The notes beneath the pieces were generated by a model that ran no database searches, was not told where the DNA came from, and saw only the letters and a program-made list of their open reading frames with translations. Of a DNA stretch of 64,000 bases, positions 1 through 12,553 are shown one piece after another. The number at the start of each line of letters is the position of its first letter. Position 1 is the stretch's first letter. Location: the NCBI RefSeq assembly GCF_019175385.1, contig NC_083339.1, forward strand, positions 113,879,601 through 113,943,600, in the 5' to 3' direction. Both the position numbers and the translations under genes were made by a program. The DNA comes from Lycium barbarum (lineage: Eukaryota > Streptophyta > Magnoliopsida > Solanales > Solanaceae).

Positions 1-747
1 CCCTTATTTTAGATGAAAATGGATGCGTATTAAAAGAATAGACTAGTGAATTAAAATATGGACTGGTCTAAAAATTGAAATAAAAAATATGGGCTAGTAA
101 AAAAAATATTAGGGGTTAATCGGACTTTGATTTGGGGTCCGGTAAGTCAAAATACGGACCGAGTGCAAGAAATAATTCGGCTTCTAAATTTGAATAAGAG
201 ACTCATTTTGGTTAACGGTGTACCAAGGGTGCCAGAATATCACCTGGTACCAAAAATGTGTAATTGTAAAAGACCCGGATAATAAAATTATATGATGTTG
301 CAATGACCGTGCAATAATATTTTAACCATAAATAAAAGTTATCATTTTAAATGTGCGGAATAAATGCGATGTGTATGCGGAAGTTGATAAAACGCTGAGA
401 AATGCAAATTTCAATAACACTAAATAATAGTAGCAAATCAATAGCGGTAGTAATACTGCTAATAATAATAACAATAATGATAATGGTAATAATGATAATG
501 TTGATGATAATGGTGATAAAATAGATATAACAATAATAGTAGATAACAAATGTTGATAAAAATAACAATAATAATGATGATGATAATTAATAAAAAATGA
601 TGATAAAGACGATAATAATTAATAATAAAACAGTAACGATAGTGATAAATGACAATTATTGATAATAACAAAATGATAATAAATTAGTAATAATAATAAT
701 AATAATAATAGTGATAATAATAAAATAATGATGATAATAGTAACAAA

Positions 748-786
<39 letters not shown>

Positions 787-926
787 CAAATGCTGATAAA
801 CAATGATAATAATTAATAATAAAAATAACGATGATAATAATGATTAGTAATTACTAGTAATAATAGTAATAATAATGGAAATAACAAGAATAATAATAAT
901 TAATGACAATTAGTAATAATGATAAT

Positions 927-967
<41 letters not shown>

Positions 968-1211
968 TAATAATAGTAATAATAATAATAATCAATAATA
1001 ATAACAAATTAATAATAATAATAATAATAATGATAGTAATGATAATAATAATAGTTGTAACAGAATAATGAAATGCCGTTATTGATAAGAGATTAATGAT
1101 TATAGTAAACATAATATATAGTATTATTATTTTTATTTTATTTTTTGTGAAAATATTAGAAGCGCAAATATGTGTTTCGAAGGAGAGGCGGGACAAAATT
1201 GGGTGTCAACA
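1..1211 (-). mobile_element. LTR end (partial), Ogre/Tat-like start motif
   Basis: Read on the minus strand, this stretch begins at 1211 with TGTTGACACCCAATTTTGTC. The LTR at 52040 begins with the same 20 bases, so I take this as the 5' end of an LTR whose remainder lies left of the window. Beyond those first bases the two sequences diverge, so they may be different families sharing an LTR terminus. The LTR has inserted next to a 'ggtttgatc' stretch that starts the first 1.9-kb unit. No protein-coding domain is visible. The short ORFs here are translations of simple repeats. Confidence 0.6.
420..1060. repeat. Degenerate AAT/ATT trinucleotide tract
   Basis: About 640 bases consist almost entirely of imperfect AAT, ATG and AAC triplets, with purer (AAT)n blocks near 690-785 and 930-1040. 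It lies inside the LTR at 1-1211. The long Ile/Tyr-rich ORFs on the minus strand are by-products of the repeat and are not genes. Confidence 0.85.
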
Positions 1212-3130
1212 GTATGGTTTGATCCAGTTTCAAAATGAGTACCAAAAAAACAACGGCTAGCATAAAGTGCACTAGAAAATTGAGAATCACTCGTGCAATA
1301 TGCAGTCCAAGAACTTAAATGTATCGAATATCCCCCTATACAATGCGAGATTGAACAAATATGTCCTCCAATATATTTTTCAAGTTTAAAAAATCGAGTA
1401 AACGGGTCGCTTTAGTTATTTGGGGATTAATTGGAGAAAGTAAATTTTTTGCGGGTTCCGTCAAATTAGGGACATAAATGCCTTAATTTTTGCACGGTAG
1501 TCGCACGTTTCTGCTCAACTTAAAACGACGGACATTTTCGTGCAATATCATATATTGCAAGGTCATATCGTTAAAGATATATTAACTCAAAAAAAAATCT
1601 CATTTAATTTATTATTTTTTTTTGTCATTCAAAAAAAAAAAAAAGGTAACAGTGTGGACTTTAACTATTTCCCTAAGACAAAAAATAAATAAAAAAGACA
1701 AGTTGACTGTATCAAGTTACCTATGTGAAAGATATGATGACACTTCCATTTGTCAGTGGAAAGTTATAGGTACTCTCAATTATTACAATTTCACAACGGG
1801 CATCTACCAACACGTGGGGGTTATTATTGTCATTTTCCTCGTATCTGAATCTCACTCCTCATCACAACTATACTATCATTCCGAAATTTTCACCCATGGC
1901 TATACTATCATTCCACAATTTTCATCCAATTTCCGTTTACACACTCTGAAGTGAACCAATGATCCAACCTCGTGCAGTTTCCGTATGTTCTAAAGACATG
2001 TCTTAAATCTCTCTGTTTCTCTCTCTTCGGTCTTCTTTTTTAACTCTGCTTCTGTTCTTTAAGGCTGTTTTTTTTTTCTTTTTCTGATTTGAGTTGGATC
2101 TTGATTCCAAATATTGTCTGAGAGTTAAAGAGATTCAGTGTACGACTCATGGAATTTTAACTGCAGAAAAATTGATTTTTGCCCATACAAGTCTATATTT
2201 ATGCTTGTCTGAATTTGTATCTTGGTTTTCTGCATTTCAATTATTAGTGCGGTATGATCAAATGTGGATTTGCTTGTTCTTAAAGTTTGAATCTTGGTTG
2301 AGGTTGGTTTTAATTTACTTGTGATTTTTTCATTTTGTTGATGTATCGATTCAATTCTTGGAGTTCTTCAATCGAGAACATAGCTTCTTTTTGAAAATTA
2401 TAACATTATCACCGTTATCTGGGCTAGACATCATCATTTTTTAAAATTATAACATTATCACCGTTATCTGGGCTAGACATCATCTTATTAAGGGTAAAAT
2501 GGGAAATCTGAAGTTGAATTATTACTAAATATAGATACGGAAAAGGGCTAGATATGCCCTGAACTATATGATAATTGCACATAAATGCGTTACCAAAAAA
2601 AGGGAATATAAATAAGGGTGGATTGTTTGATCCAATTTCAAAATGCAGTACCAAAAAAAAAATAGCTAACATAAAGTGCACTAAAAAAAATTGAAAACTA
2701 CTGGTGCAATATTGATTGAATTTGAGACAAATCTTCTACTAATGAAAATAAGGATTTTAAGGAACTAGTGATTGAGTTTGAAACTTCTTTTACTATTGAT
2801 AATGAGGAATTTAAGAAAGTTGTGGCTGAAGTTGAGGTTTCTTCTTCTATTGATAGAAGACTTGGGAATATGAGGAATCTATCTTATGTTATTAGGTTGC
2901 CTTGTTTGGTTTGTGGTTAGTTACATGTTATGAGGGAAGACTTTGAAAATGGATGTAATTGCCTTTGATTTTTTTAATTGTATAATTTAGATGTAATGCA
3001 ATGTAATGGTGGATGGATTATAATTGTAAATATTTTTGTATTTTAGAATGCAATGATATTTTATGGCTTTTTTTTCAATATTTTTAGTTATATAATTGTG
3101 GAATTACACGAGGTATATTGTTTCTATTGT
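1212..3130 (+). repeat. Composite 1.9-kb unit, copy A
   Basis: First of three direct copies. The order is: arm R (1212-1600, from 'gtttgatccagtttcaaaa' to 'ggtcatatcgttaaagata'); segment P (about 1640-2400, starting near 'ggactttaactatttccc'); a short link (about 2400-2545); a collapsed second arm (2545-2715); and segment G (2716-3130). Segment G keeps the 3' end of a GRF zinc-finger-type gene: its reading DNEEFKKVVAEVEVSSSIDR matches the complete copy at 13980-14160, but the 5' exons are missing. No intact gene is present. Confidence 0.75.
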
Positions 3131-4982
3131 AATGGTTGGATGGTTTGATCTAGTTTCAAAATGCAGTACCAAAAAACAACAGCGGCTAACATAAAATGCA
3201 CTAAAAAAAATTGAGAACTTCTGCTGCAATATGCAGTTCAGGAACTTATATGTATCAAAATCTTCCCATACTATGTGAGATTGAACAAATATGTCCTCCA
3301 ACATATTTTTCGAGTATAAAAAATCGGGTGAATGGATTGCTTTAGTTATTTGGGTATTAATTGGTGAAATTAAATATTTTGTTGGTTTCGTCAATTTAGG
3401 GACATGGATGACTCAATTTTTGTACGGCAGTGGCACGTTTGTTCCCACCTTTAAACGACAGACATTTTCGTGCAATATCGTATATTACAGGGGCATATCA
3501 TTAAAGATATTAACTCAAAAGAAAGTCTCATTTAGATGTTCTTTTATTTGTCATTTATCAAAAAAAAAAAAAAAAAAAAAAAGGTAACAATATGGACTTT
3601 AACTATTTTCCTAAGCCAAAAATAAAAAAGACTGTTGACTGTACATTTCTGGAAGATATGAAGGCACTTCCATTTGTCAGTGGAGAGTTACAGTTACTCT
3701 CAATTATTACAGTTTGACAATGTGCACCTGTCAATGCTTGGGGGTTATTATCGTCATTTTCTCGGCACTGGAATCGCTCTTCTCATTGTAGCTATACTAA
3801 AATTTCACAATTTTCACCCAATTTTCGTTTACACACTTTGAAGTGAATCAATGATCTAACCTCGTGTGTCATTCGCAACAGTTTCCGTATGTTCTGAAGG
3901 CATGTCTTAAATCCCTCTTTTTCTCTCTCTTTCTGTCTTTCGTTTTTAATTGTTCTTCTGTTCTTTATGGTTATTTTTTTTTTGATTCCAAAAAATATTC
4001 CGGGTGTTAACGACATTCGGTGTACGACTTGTGGAATTTTAACTGCAGAAAAAAAATTAATTTTTGCCCATACAGGTCTGTATTTATGCTCGCCTGAATT
4101 TGTATCTTGGTTTTCTGCATTTCAATTATTAGTGCGGTATGATCAAATGTGGATTTTCTTGTTCTTAAAGTTTGAATCTTTGTCGAGGTTGGTTTTAATT
4201 GACTTGTGACTTTTTCATTTTGTTGATGTAACGATCAAATTCTTGGAGTTCTCCAAATGAGAACATAGCTTCTTTTTGAAAATTATTACAACATTCTCAC
4301 CGTTATCTGGGGTAGACATCATCTTATTAAGGGTAAAATAGGAAATCTGACATTAAATTATTACTAAATATAGATAAGGAAAAGGGATAGATATGCCCCT
4401 GAACTATATGATAATTGCACAGAAAGGCAGTACACAAAAAAGGGAATATAAATAAGGGTGGATCGTTTGATCCAGTTTCAAAATGCAGTACCAAAAAAAA
4501 AAAGCGGCTAACATAAAGTGCACTAAAAAAATTGAGAATTACTGGTGCAATATTGATAGAATTTGAGACAAATCTTCTACTAATGAAAATGAGGATTTTA
4601 AGGAATTAGTGATTGAGTTTGAAACTTCTATTACTATTGAAAATCAGGATTTTTAGAAAGTTGTGGCTGAGGTTGAGGTTTCTTTTTCTATTGATAGAAG
4701 ACTTGGGAATATGAGGAATCTATCTTATGTTATTAGGTTGCCTTATTTGGTCTGTGGTTAGTTACATGTTATGAGGGAAGACTTTGAAAATGGATGTAAT
4801 TGCCTTTGATTTTTTTAAATTGTATATTTTAGATGCAATGTAATGTAATGGTGGATGGATTATAATTCTAAATGTTTTTTGTATTTTAGAATGCAATGAT
4901 ATTTTATGCCATTTTGTTATTTTTGTGCAATAATATTAGTTGTATAATTGTGGAATTACACTAGGTATGTTGTTGCTATTGT
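3131..4982 (+). repeat. Composite 1.9-kb unit, copy B
   Basis: Second direct copy, with the same segment order as copy A: arm R 3131-3530, segment P about 3580-4270, link, collapsed arm 4385-4560, segment G 4560-4982. Segment P contains a pyrimidine-rich stretch and a 'ttctgttctttatggtt' block. After this comes a short ORF (CTTCGILTAEKKLIFAHTG...) that recurs in every copy with frame breaks, so it is not supported as a protein. Segment G is again a 3' remnant of the GRF-type gene, here with a stop codon in 'gaggatttttagaaag'. Confidence 0.75.
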
Positions 4983-6318
4983 AATGGTTGGATGGTTTAA
5001 TCTAGTTTCAAAATGCGGTAAAAAAAAAAAAAAAACGACTAGCATAAAATGCACTAAAAAAATGAGAACTTCAGGTGCAATATGTGGTTCAGGAACTTAT
5101 ACGTATCAAAATCCTCCTATAATATGCGATTTGAACAAAATGTCCTCCAAAATATTTTTCAAGTTTAAAAAATCGGGTGAATGGGTCGCTCTAGTTATTT
5201 GGGTATTAATTTGTGAAATTAAATATTTTATTGGTTCTGTCAAACAAGGGGCATGGATGACTCAATTTTGCACGGCAGTGGAATGCTAATTTGTGCCAAA
5301 CTTTAAATGACAGACATTTTCGTGCAATATCGTATATTACGGGGGCATATCGTTAAAGATATTAACTCAAAAGAAAATTTCATTCAGATGTTATTTTACT
5401 TGTCATTTATCCAAAAAAGAAAAAAGTAACAGTATGGACTTTAACTATTTCCCTAAGCCAAAAATTAAAATAAAAAGACCGTTGACTGTATCAAGTTACA
5501 TGTCTAGAAGATATGATGGCACTTCCATTTGTCAGGGGAGAGTTACAGTTACTCTCAATTATTACAATTTGACAATGGGCGCCTATCAATGCATGGAGAT
5601 TATTATCGTCATTTCCTATGTATCCAAATCTCACTCCTCATTGCAGCTATACTATCATTCCGCAATTTTCACCCAATTTTCGTTTACACACTCTGAAGTG
5701 AACCAATGATCCAACCTCGTGTGTCATTCGCAACAATTTCCGTATGTTGTAAAGGCATGTCTTAAATCTCTCTTTTTTTCTCTCTCATTTTTTTTTTAAT
5801 TCTTCTTCTGTTCTTTAAGGTTGTCAGTTTTTTTTTCCCCGATTCGAGTTGGATCTTGATTCCAAAAACTATTCAGTGTATTAAAGGGATTCAATGTACA
5901 GCTTGTGGAATTTTAACTGCAGGAACAACAATTGATTTTTGCCCACTGGATTTGTGTATCTTGGTTTTCTGCATTTCAATTATTAGTGTGGTTTGATCAA
6001 ATGTGGATTTTCTTCTTCTTAAAATTTGAATCTTTTTAGAGGTTGATTTTAATTTACTTGTGACTTTTTCATATTTTTTTTTTTTGACGTAACGATCCAA
6101 TTCTCGGAGTTCTCCGATCGAGAATATAGCCTCTTTCTGAAAATTATTACATCATTCTCACCTTTATCTGGGCTAGACATCATCTTATTAAGAGTCTAAT
6201 TGGAATTCTGAAGTTAAATTATTACTAAATATAGATACGGAAAAGGGCTAGATATGCCCCTAGACTATATGATATCGCACCTAAATGCAGTACCAAAAAA
6301 AGGGGAATAGAAATCAAG
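4983..6318 (+). repeat. Composite 1.9-kb unit, copy C (lacks segment G)
   Basis: Third direct copy: arm R 4983-5380, segment P about 5425-6140, link 6140-6245, then the collapsed second arm from 6245. Segment G (the gene remnant) is absent, and the sequence runs straight into further copies of arm R. Confidence 0.7.
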
Positions 6319-7130
6319 GTGGATGGTTTGATCCAGTTTCAAAATGCAATACCAAAAAAAATCGCGGCTCACATAAAGTGCACTAAAAAATTTGAGATTT
6401 ACTGGGGCAATAAGTAGTTCAGGAACTTCAATGGATCAAATATCCCCCTATACTAAGCGAGACAGAAACAAATATGTCCTCCAATATATTTTCTAATTTT
6501 AAAAGACCGGGTGAATGAATCGTGTTAGTTATTTGAGTATTAATTGGAGAAATTGGATTTTTTGTGGGTTCTGTCAAATTAGGGGCATGAATGACTCAGC
6601 TTTTGCATGGCAGGGACAAGTTTGTGCCCGATTTTAAACGACAGGTATTTCTGTGCGATATCATATTGTCCAATTTCAAATGCAGTACCAAAAATAACGG
6701 TTAGCATAAAGCGCACTAAAAAAATTGAGAACTATTTGTACAATATGCAGTTCGGGAACTTCAATGGATCAAATATCCCCCTATACTATGCGAGACTGAA
6801 ACAAAAACGCCCTCCAATATATTTTTCGAGTTTAAAAGATAGGGTGAATGGGTCACATTAGTTATTTGAGTATTAATTGGAGAAATTGGATTTTTTGTGG
6901 GCTCCGTCAAATTAGGGGCATGAATGAATCAGCTTTTGCACGTCAGGAGCACGTTTATGCCCAGCTTTAGGACGGGTATTTCCGTGCAATATCGCATTGT
7001 CTAGTTTCAAAATGCATTACCAAGAAAACAGTGGCTAGCATAAAGTGCACTAAAAAAAAAATCGAAAACTACTGGTGCAATATGCAGTTCAGGAACTTCA
7101 ATGGTTCAAATAACCACCTATATTTAATGG
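6319..7130 (+). repeat. Three additional tandem copies of arm R
   Basis: Arm R recurs from 6319, 6666 and 7005 (the last truncated near 7130), with a period of about 340-347 bases. Each copy has the landmarks 'agtttcaaaatgca', 'cataaagtgcactaaaaaa' and 'aatatgcagttcaggaactt', and the first two also have 'gcaatatcg/a'. They form a small tandem array joined to copy C. No coding content. Confidence 0.7.
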
Positions 7131-7393
7131 GTGGGATTGGATGGTTACTTTTTTTTTTTTTAGCCATTTTGCCAGTCCCGATTAAAGAGTACGGAGAAGG
7201 GTAAAAAATGCTCATAGAAAATGGCTTAAATTTGTCTCCCTCCACCTATTGGACCCTAATTGCTCTTAACATTAATTTTGGAGTTAAAAATACACCTTCT
7301 TCGACCTATTGATCCCAATTTCCCTTAATGTTAATTTTTGATTAAACATACTTCTACTTTTAATGGAATTGTGTCATTGCACATGTGGAGATT

Positions 7394-7768
7394 TAATTAA
7401 ATAGGTGGCACTGATTGATCAGTCCACATGACCCCAACCCATAAATACAAAATGCCGCGTATGCATTTGAACCAATAATCACAGTTTCAAACGAACAAGA
7501 TATGGTTGTTTTCTCAATCCATTCAGAAATTAGAGAAGAAAACAAGGATTCGTGATATTGGTATTGCTGTTGTGTGTGTGTAATTAAATAGGTGGCACTG
7601 ATTGATCAGTCCACATGACCCCAACCCATAAATATAAAATGTCGCATTTGCATTTGAACCAATAATCACAGTTTCAAACGAACAAGATTATGTTTGTTTT
7701 CTCAATCCATTCAAAAAATTAGCGAAGAAAACAAGGATTCTTGATATTGGTATTGTTGTGGGTGTGTC
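7394..7768. repeat. 187-bp tandem duplication
   Basis: Two direct copies start at 7394 and 7581, both with 'taattaaataggtggcactg'. They include 'ccaacccataaata' and 'cagtttcaaacgaacaagat'. The copies differ by a few substitutions and small indels, so the duplication is old but recognisable. No gene is visible in 7131-7393 either. Confidence 0.85.
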
Positions 7769-7783
7769 TATATATATATGGGA

Positions 7784-8480
7784 TAATTTCAGAGACCTCC
7801 CCTCATGTTTTGTTCCGTTTCACTGACCTCCTTGTGGTTTACGATATCACGGTTACTCCCTTATTTTGAATTTTTTATAATGATTCTCTTTATTTATTTA
7901 TTATTAATATAAAAAATACAAACTGGCTGACTTGCCCTTCTAATATACTTTTATCTAATTAATGGTGTAAATTTATTTTTTTTTATTTTTTTTATATAGT
8001 TTGTTTCTGGTCGTGAGTGGGGTTAATTTTGGCTTTGTTAGAGTTGTAATTTCTTCTGGAATTAATATGATTTTAATTAGTAGTCATGCTGTTAAAATTA
8101 AACTTTATGGAATAGTATTTTGACTTCTTCATTGATTGATTTATCCTAAAAGTGGTATTTGTAGAAGACTAAAAAGGAAGAAGAACATGGATGATGAAAG
8201 CTATCTTTGCAGAATAATTGAGGAGGATTTTCAAATGAAGGAAATTAGGTTTTTACTCTTAAAAAAATTGTTAAAGGAGATTCATTAAAACTAATTAATC
8301 AAAAGAGTTTAATGTTAAAAAAGGGCAAGTCAGTCAGTTTGTAATTTCTTATATTAAAAATAAATCAATAAAGAGAATCGTTATAAAAAAACTCAAAATA
8401 AGGGAGGTAACTGTAATATCGTAAACCACAAGAAAGGCCAATGCAACGGAGCAAAACCTGAGGGGAAGTCTCTGAAATTT
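7784..8480. mobile_element. Foldback/TIR element with ~165-bp inverted ends
   Basis: The left end (7784-7945) and right end (8318-8480) are inverted copies. Left reads 'aatttcagagacctcccctc...' and the right end, reversed, reads 'aatttcagagacttcccctc...'. The shared inner part includes 'gtttacgatat' and 'aaactggctgacttgccctt'. The 370-base interior is AT-rich and has no recognisable transposase. I found no clear target-site duplication. Long TIRs around a non-coding core suggest a non-autonomous Mutator-like MITE, but the superfamily is inferred. Confidence 0.7.
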
Positions 8481-9589
8481 ATATAGATGATTAGTTATGA
8501 CCTCTCTAAAGAGATGTGTTTATTCCAAAAGGCTAGTAACTCCTTATGTTTGAATTTAAATTTGATTGGATGTAACAATTGTGATTGGATGTAACAATTG
8601 GCTGAGAACAATAAGCACCCGTTGGGTGACCTACGTTTTTACCTATAAAAAAAAACATTTTGGTAGAAGCCTAAAATACATTCGGACATCTCTCCAGAAA
8701 TAAATACATTTTGCTAACTTACAACAACGACAACATACCCAGTGCTATTCCTCCATCAATACTCTACTCCATCTTTCGGCAAATTCCTATATTCAGATTA
8801 GGTTGTGTTCTTGTGGTAGAAGAAATCAAAGAGTGCAATTTTGATTTTCAGACTAATTGTATCTCGGGGATGGACTTTCCTGTTAACTATTTGCACAGTG
8901 TGGGAGAGTTTCCTAGAAGCGTCTTGCCTATTCATTCAAGATTTTCATCGAATTCTATTTACAGATTTCTCTCTTTTATTTATTGATTTCACTTGCACAA
9001 TATCACTTCATTGGATTATTTTGAATATTCTACAACAAGTACTATTGATCTGCTTTAATTCGTGAAGAGCAAACAAGAAATTTCCTGGAAATATTCTTGA
9101 TTCTAGGGTGTCGCGCGCGCGCGTTTTGAGGAGTAAACATTATTTCAAAATTGAGAGCAAATATTTTGTGAGTTAAAAAATGATGGACACGAAGGAGAAG
9201 ATGAATTTGAAGGAGAGAAAACGAGAAAGCGGACATGGCAAGTGTAGATTGGAGAGGAAAATGACTGTCATAAAAGCGAACAACGATTCAGATTAAATGG
9301 GTCAGCGGGTTTGAGTTTAAAAGTGGGTGGATTTAATAATATGTGGTCAATCATAATAAGTCATGTGATTCTTTTTAGATTGGAAAAGCCATTAGTTTGA
9401 GGGTTGTTTTTTTAGCCAAAACAGTAAGTTGGGATATTTTTGACCAACAAGTGAATGAAGGGTATTTGTGGGTCATTTTTCATACGTCAGGGGTATTTTT
9501 GACCATTTCCCAAATAAATATATTATTCAGGGAATAACAACACCACCTCATAATTTATGTGTTAAACTAATAAAATGTGAATAGTTTAG
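8481..9589. other. Non-coding spacer
   Basis: I see no supported gene here. It holds a degraded LINE 3'-tail-like stretch near 8715-8765 ('acaacaacgacaacatacc'). The short ORF at 8711-8986 has no recognisable domain. At 9110-9123 there is an alternating purine-pyrimidine (CG)n tract. Confidence 0.5.
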
Positions 9590-10162
9590 GGGTTTTTATA
9601 GATATTAACTAAAAAGAAAGTCTGAGTTTGATGTTTCTTCTTTTGTCATTTAGCAAAAAAAAAAAAAAAAAAGGGTAAGAGTATGGACTTTAACTATTCC
9701 CCTAGGCGAAAAAACAAAACTAAAAATTTAAAGACTGTTGACTGGAGTTAAGTTACAGGTGTGAAAGATATGAAGACTCTTCCATTTGGCAGTCGGGAGC
9801 TACATGTATAGTCAAACCTTTTTATATCAGCATCATTGGGTCTAATTTTTTTTTTATTGCGATAGCAAATGACTATTATACAACTATATTACAGTTTGAC
9901 AAACGACACTTGTTAATGCGTGGGGGTTATTATTGCCATTCCTCGTATCCAAGTTTAACTCTTCATCATAGCTACACTATCATCCCGCAATTTGCACCCT
10001 ACATTTTTCCACACAATCTAAAGTGAACCAATGATCCAAACTCTAGTAAGCCATTTGCAGCAGTTTACCTATGTTCTGGAAAAGGCATGTCCTAAATCTA
10101 TCTTTTATGTTACTACTTTGTTTGTCTCAATTTATGTGAAAGGTGTTAGATTGGGCACATAA
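9590..10162 (+). repeat. Composite unit, locus D, left part
   Basis: From 9590 the sequence repeats the end of arm R ('agatattaact..aaagaaagtctga'), then segment P ('agtatggactttaactatt', 'tgactggagttaagttacaggtg', 'gcgtgggggttattat'). A small MITE and the solo LTR interrupt it at 10110-12750, after which the unit continues. This makes it a fourth copy of the unit seen in tandem at 1212-6318. Confidence 0.65.
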
Positions 10163-12553
10163 TGTCACGACCCAACCTAGGGCCATGACGAGTGATCGAG
10201 CTTAACCTACCCGATAACCCAACTTACGTTACATGTACTCAAACATAGCATTCAATGGGGTTTATTTAACTAAGTTTGAAAGCTGTAAATAGATTACCAA
10301 AGTCGACCTGTAACTTAAAACATCCCAAAACATGTTTATATATATACGTAACGTATCACAATGCAAGCCAACGAGGCTGCCAATACTTCTGTACAAAACA
10401 ATGGCCGACAAGGCCAAACAGTATCCATGACACCCACGCTGTCCGCAGACTACTAGAAGAGTATGACCATGCATAAGTGACGGGACAGGGCCCGTCTTGC
10501 CCATAATGTAACACACAAAATTATACCAAAACAGGAACAGTCTCCGAAGCAAGTGGAGCTGTCCAACTCTCAATGCTGACTCCTCCTAGGTGGCTGGATT
10601 GTCTGATCGCATCCCTGAACCTGGGGGCATGAAACGAAGCCCCCCCCCCCCCCCCCCCGAAGAAAGGGGGTCAGTACGGAATATGTACTGAATCATAAAC
10701 ATGGAAAAGCGTAACGGTAAACAAGTTTAGAAAGCAACCCGGGAGTAACCTGGAACAGGATTTTGAACCGTGCCATATGGTACTTTACACAAATTCTAGC
10801 ATACACAATATAAATATAGCATACACAAATTCTAGAATACACAATATAAATATAGTATCACAATAGTCCCTTCGGACGGCCGCTTCCGGCTAATAACACA
10901 ATAGTCCCTTCGGACAGCCGCTTCCGGCTTAATAATAATGGCCCCTTCGGGCAGCCGCTTCCGGCTTAATAATGATGGCCCTTTCGGGGCAGCCGCTTCT
11001 GGCTTAATATCACAATCATGTCAACACAAATTTAATCCACAAATATCAATACAAAGAGATGATGCTATGGAATGTAAACATAAATCGTAAATGAAATGAA
11101 GTAGTAAAATCTCGCACCCCCTTCGGAGTGGTTTTGAAAATCAAACTTTATATTTCCTTTAGTATAAACTAATTTCCTCGAAGTCATTAGTAAAACCATA
11201 TACACAACTCAACTGACACCTTATGGGTGTTCCCTTCGGAATAGAATAGGAACTTATATATATCGACTATTATCCATCGTATAGGAAACTGAAGAGGGGA
11301 GCTCAATCACTTAAGAGTTCTAACATCAAGAAGTGAATAAGAATCGTGAATCACACTAAAGACTTATGAATAGGATTACCCCAAAGCTCATATCATTCAT
11401 CACTTAAATCTAAGACATGCCAAAAGAAAGAAGGGACAGCTTTACATACCTGTTAGCGACAATTCGCAAACCCGTTCGCCTTGTCGCTCTTTTAGCCTAT
11501 TTAATATAAGAGTAACGTTATCGTCAGTAACTGTATTTTCTAGTTCGTAAACCCGTAGCCCATTTCTTTATAGAACTTATCCTTTAGCTTATACATTCTT
11601 GTTTAAGGTTTTCTATTAGCTACAGACTTAATGAAAATCGGGCAGCATTTCCCCTATATGTTCGCCTATCCCGAATTTCCAATCACCCTCCTGTTGACAC
11701 AGAAATACCAACAACAACATATAGACATAGTTATATCTTCAATCTTCTCGACTTAACAAGGATGACAATATCTCCACAACACCATAATTTTTACTTAAAT
11801 TATCAAATTCCTTTACTTTCGTCACACGATCTATAACAACCATAGCGATAACAACGTCAAAATTAATCACCATTTTTAAGCTTAAAACAGTCCATACTCA
11901 CGGCCAACGCAACAATCTAATATCATCACCTACAACTCTTTATATTCAACATACATCTATCATAACATATAGAACAAGATTGAATTTTACCTTAATGATC
12001 TTGACTTCTTAACGTTGTCTCCTCCAACGATCCAATTCACGTTGCAACTCCCTGAACACCTTCAATTGCTTAAAATCCAAGCTTCCACACTCCCCCTTTC
12101 ACAAAATCAATCTCGGCTAGCCATGGCTATGGTCGAGAGGTTGCTTGCCTTTCTTTCAAATTTCTTTTTAATTTCCAAATGAAATGCTACATGTTATGAA
12201 TCATCTTCTAACTTATATACTTTCTCCCAAGGTGTTACACGTGCTCTCTTATGTGTCACTTAATTGTGTTTTGTTTTGTTTTTTTTAAACGGGTGGGGCC
12301 CACTTTATTAATTAATCCTAATTAATTTAATTAATTACTAATTCCCACTTAATAATCTAATCGAAATTAATTAATTCCTAATTTACAATAACAATATATT
12401 TTTTTTTCACTAAATAAAATTTATAAACAATTGGTTCTAATTTAGAAATTAAAAGTTAAGGGTTTCTATTCTGTGTCCGAGAATGATCCCGTCTTTTAAC
12501 TTGAGTCGATTCTCTTGCGAATAACTTGACGTATAAAAATACGGGGTATAACA
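10163..12553 (-). mobile_element. Solo LTR of a Ty3/gypsy element (2.4 kb)
   Basis: On the minus strand it runs TGTTATACCCCGTATTTTTA ... GGTCGTGACA, with TG and CA ends, and it is flanked by perfect 5-bp duplications CATAA (10158-10162 and 12554-12558). There is no internal region, PBS or second LTR, so it is a solo LTR left by recombination. The end shared with the LTR at 30219 ('ggtcgtgaca') and the start motif suggest the Tekay/Del branch of plant chromoviruses. The branch is inferred from memory. It contains a poly-C run at 10641-10658 and a small tandem array. Confidence 0.88.
10860..11015. repeat. Tandem array (~45 bp x 4) inside the solo LTR
   Basis: Four degenerate copies contain the core 'cccttcggacagccgcttcc' followed by 'ggcttaataa'. 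Just upstream (about 10796-10860) a second, shorter duplication reads 'cacaaattctag..atacacaatataaatat' twice. Such arrays are common in the regulatory part of gypsy LTRs. Confidence 0.75.

Noticed and set aside
927..1196. Ile/Tyr-rich membrane-like peptides in 322-1196
   Set aside because: They are translations of the AAT/ATT repeat tract, with no gene evidence.
3967..4209. Small conserved ORF CTTCGILTAEKKLIFAHTG in segment P
   Set aside because: It recurs at 2094, 3967, about 5890 and 16790, but with frame breaks and different starts. The similarity comes from DNA duplication rather than protein selection.
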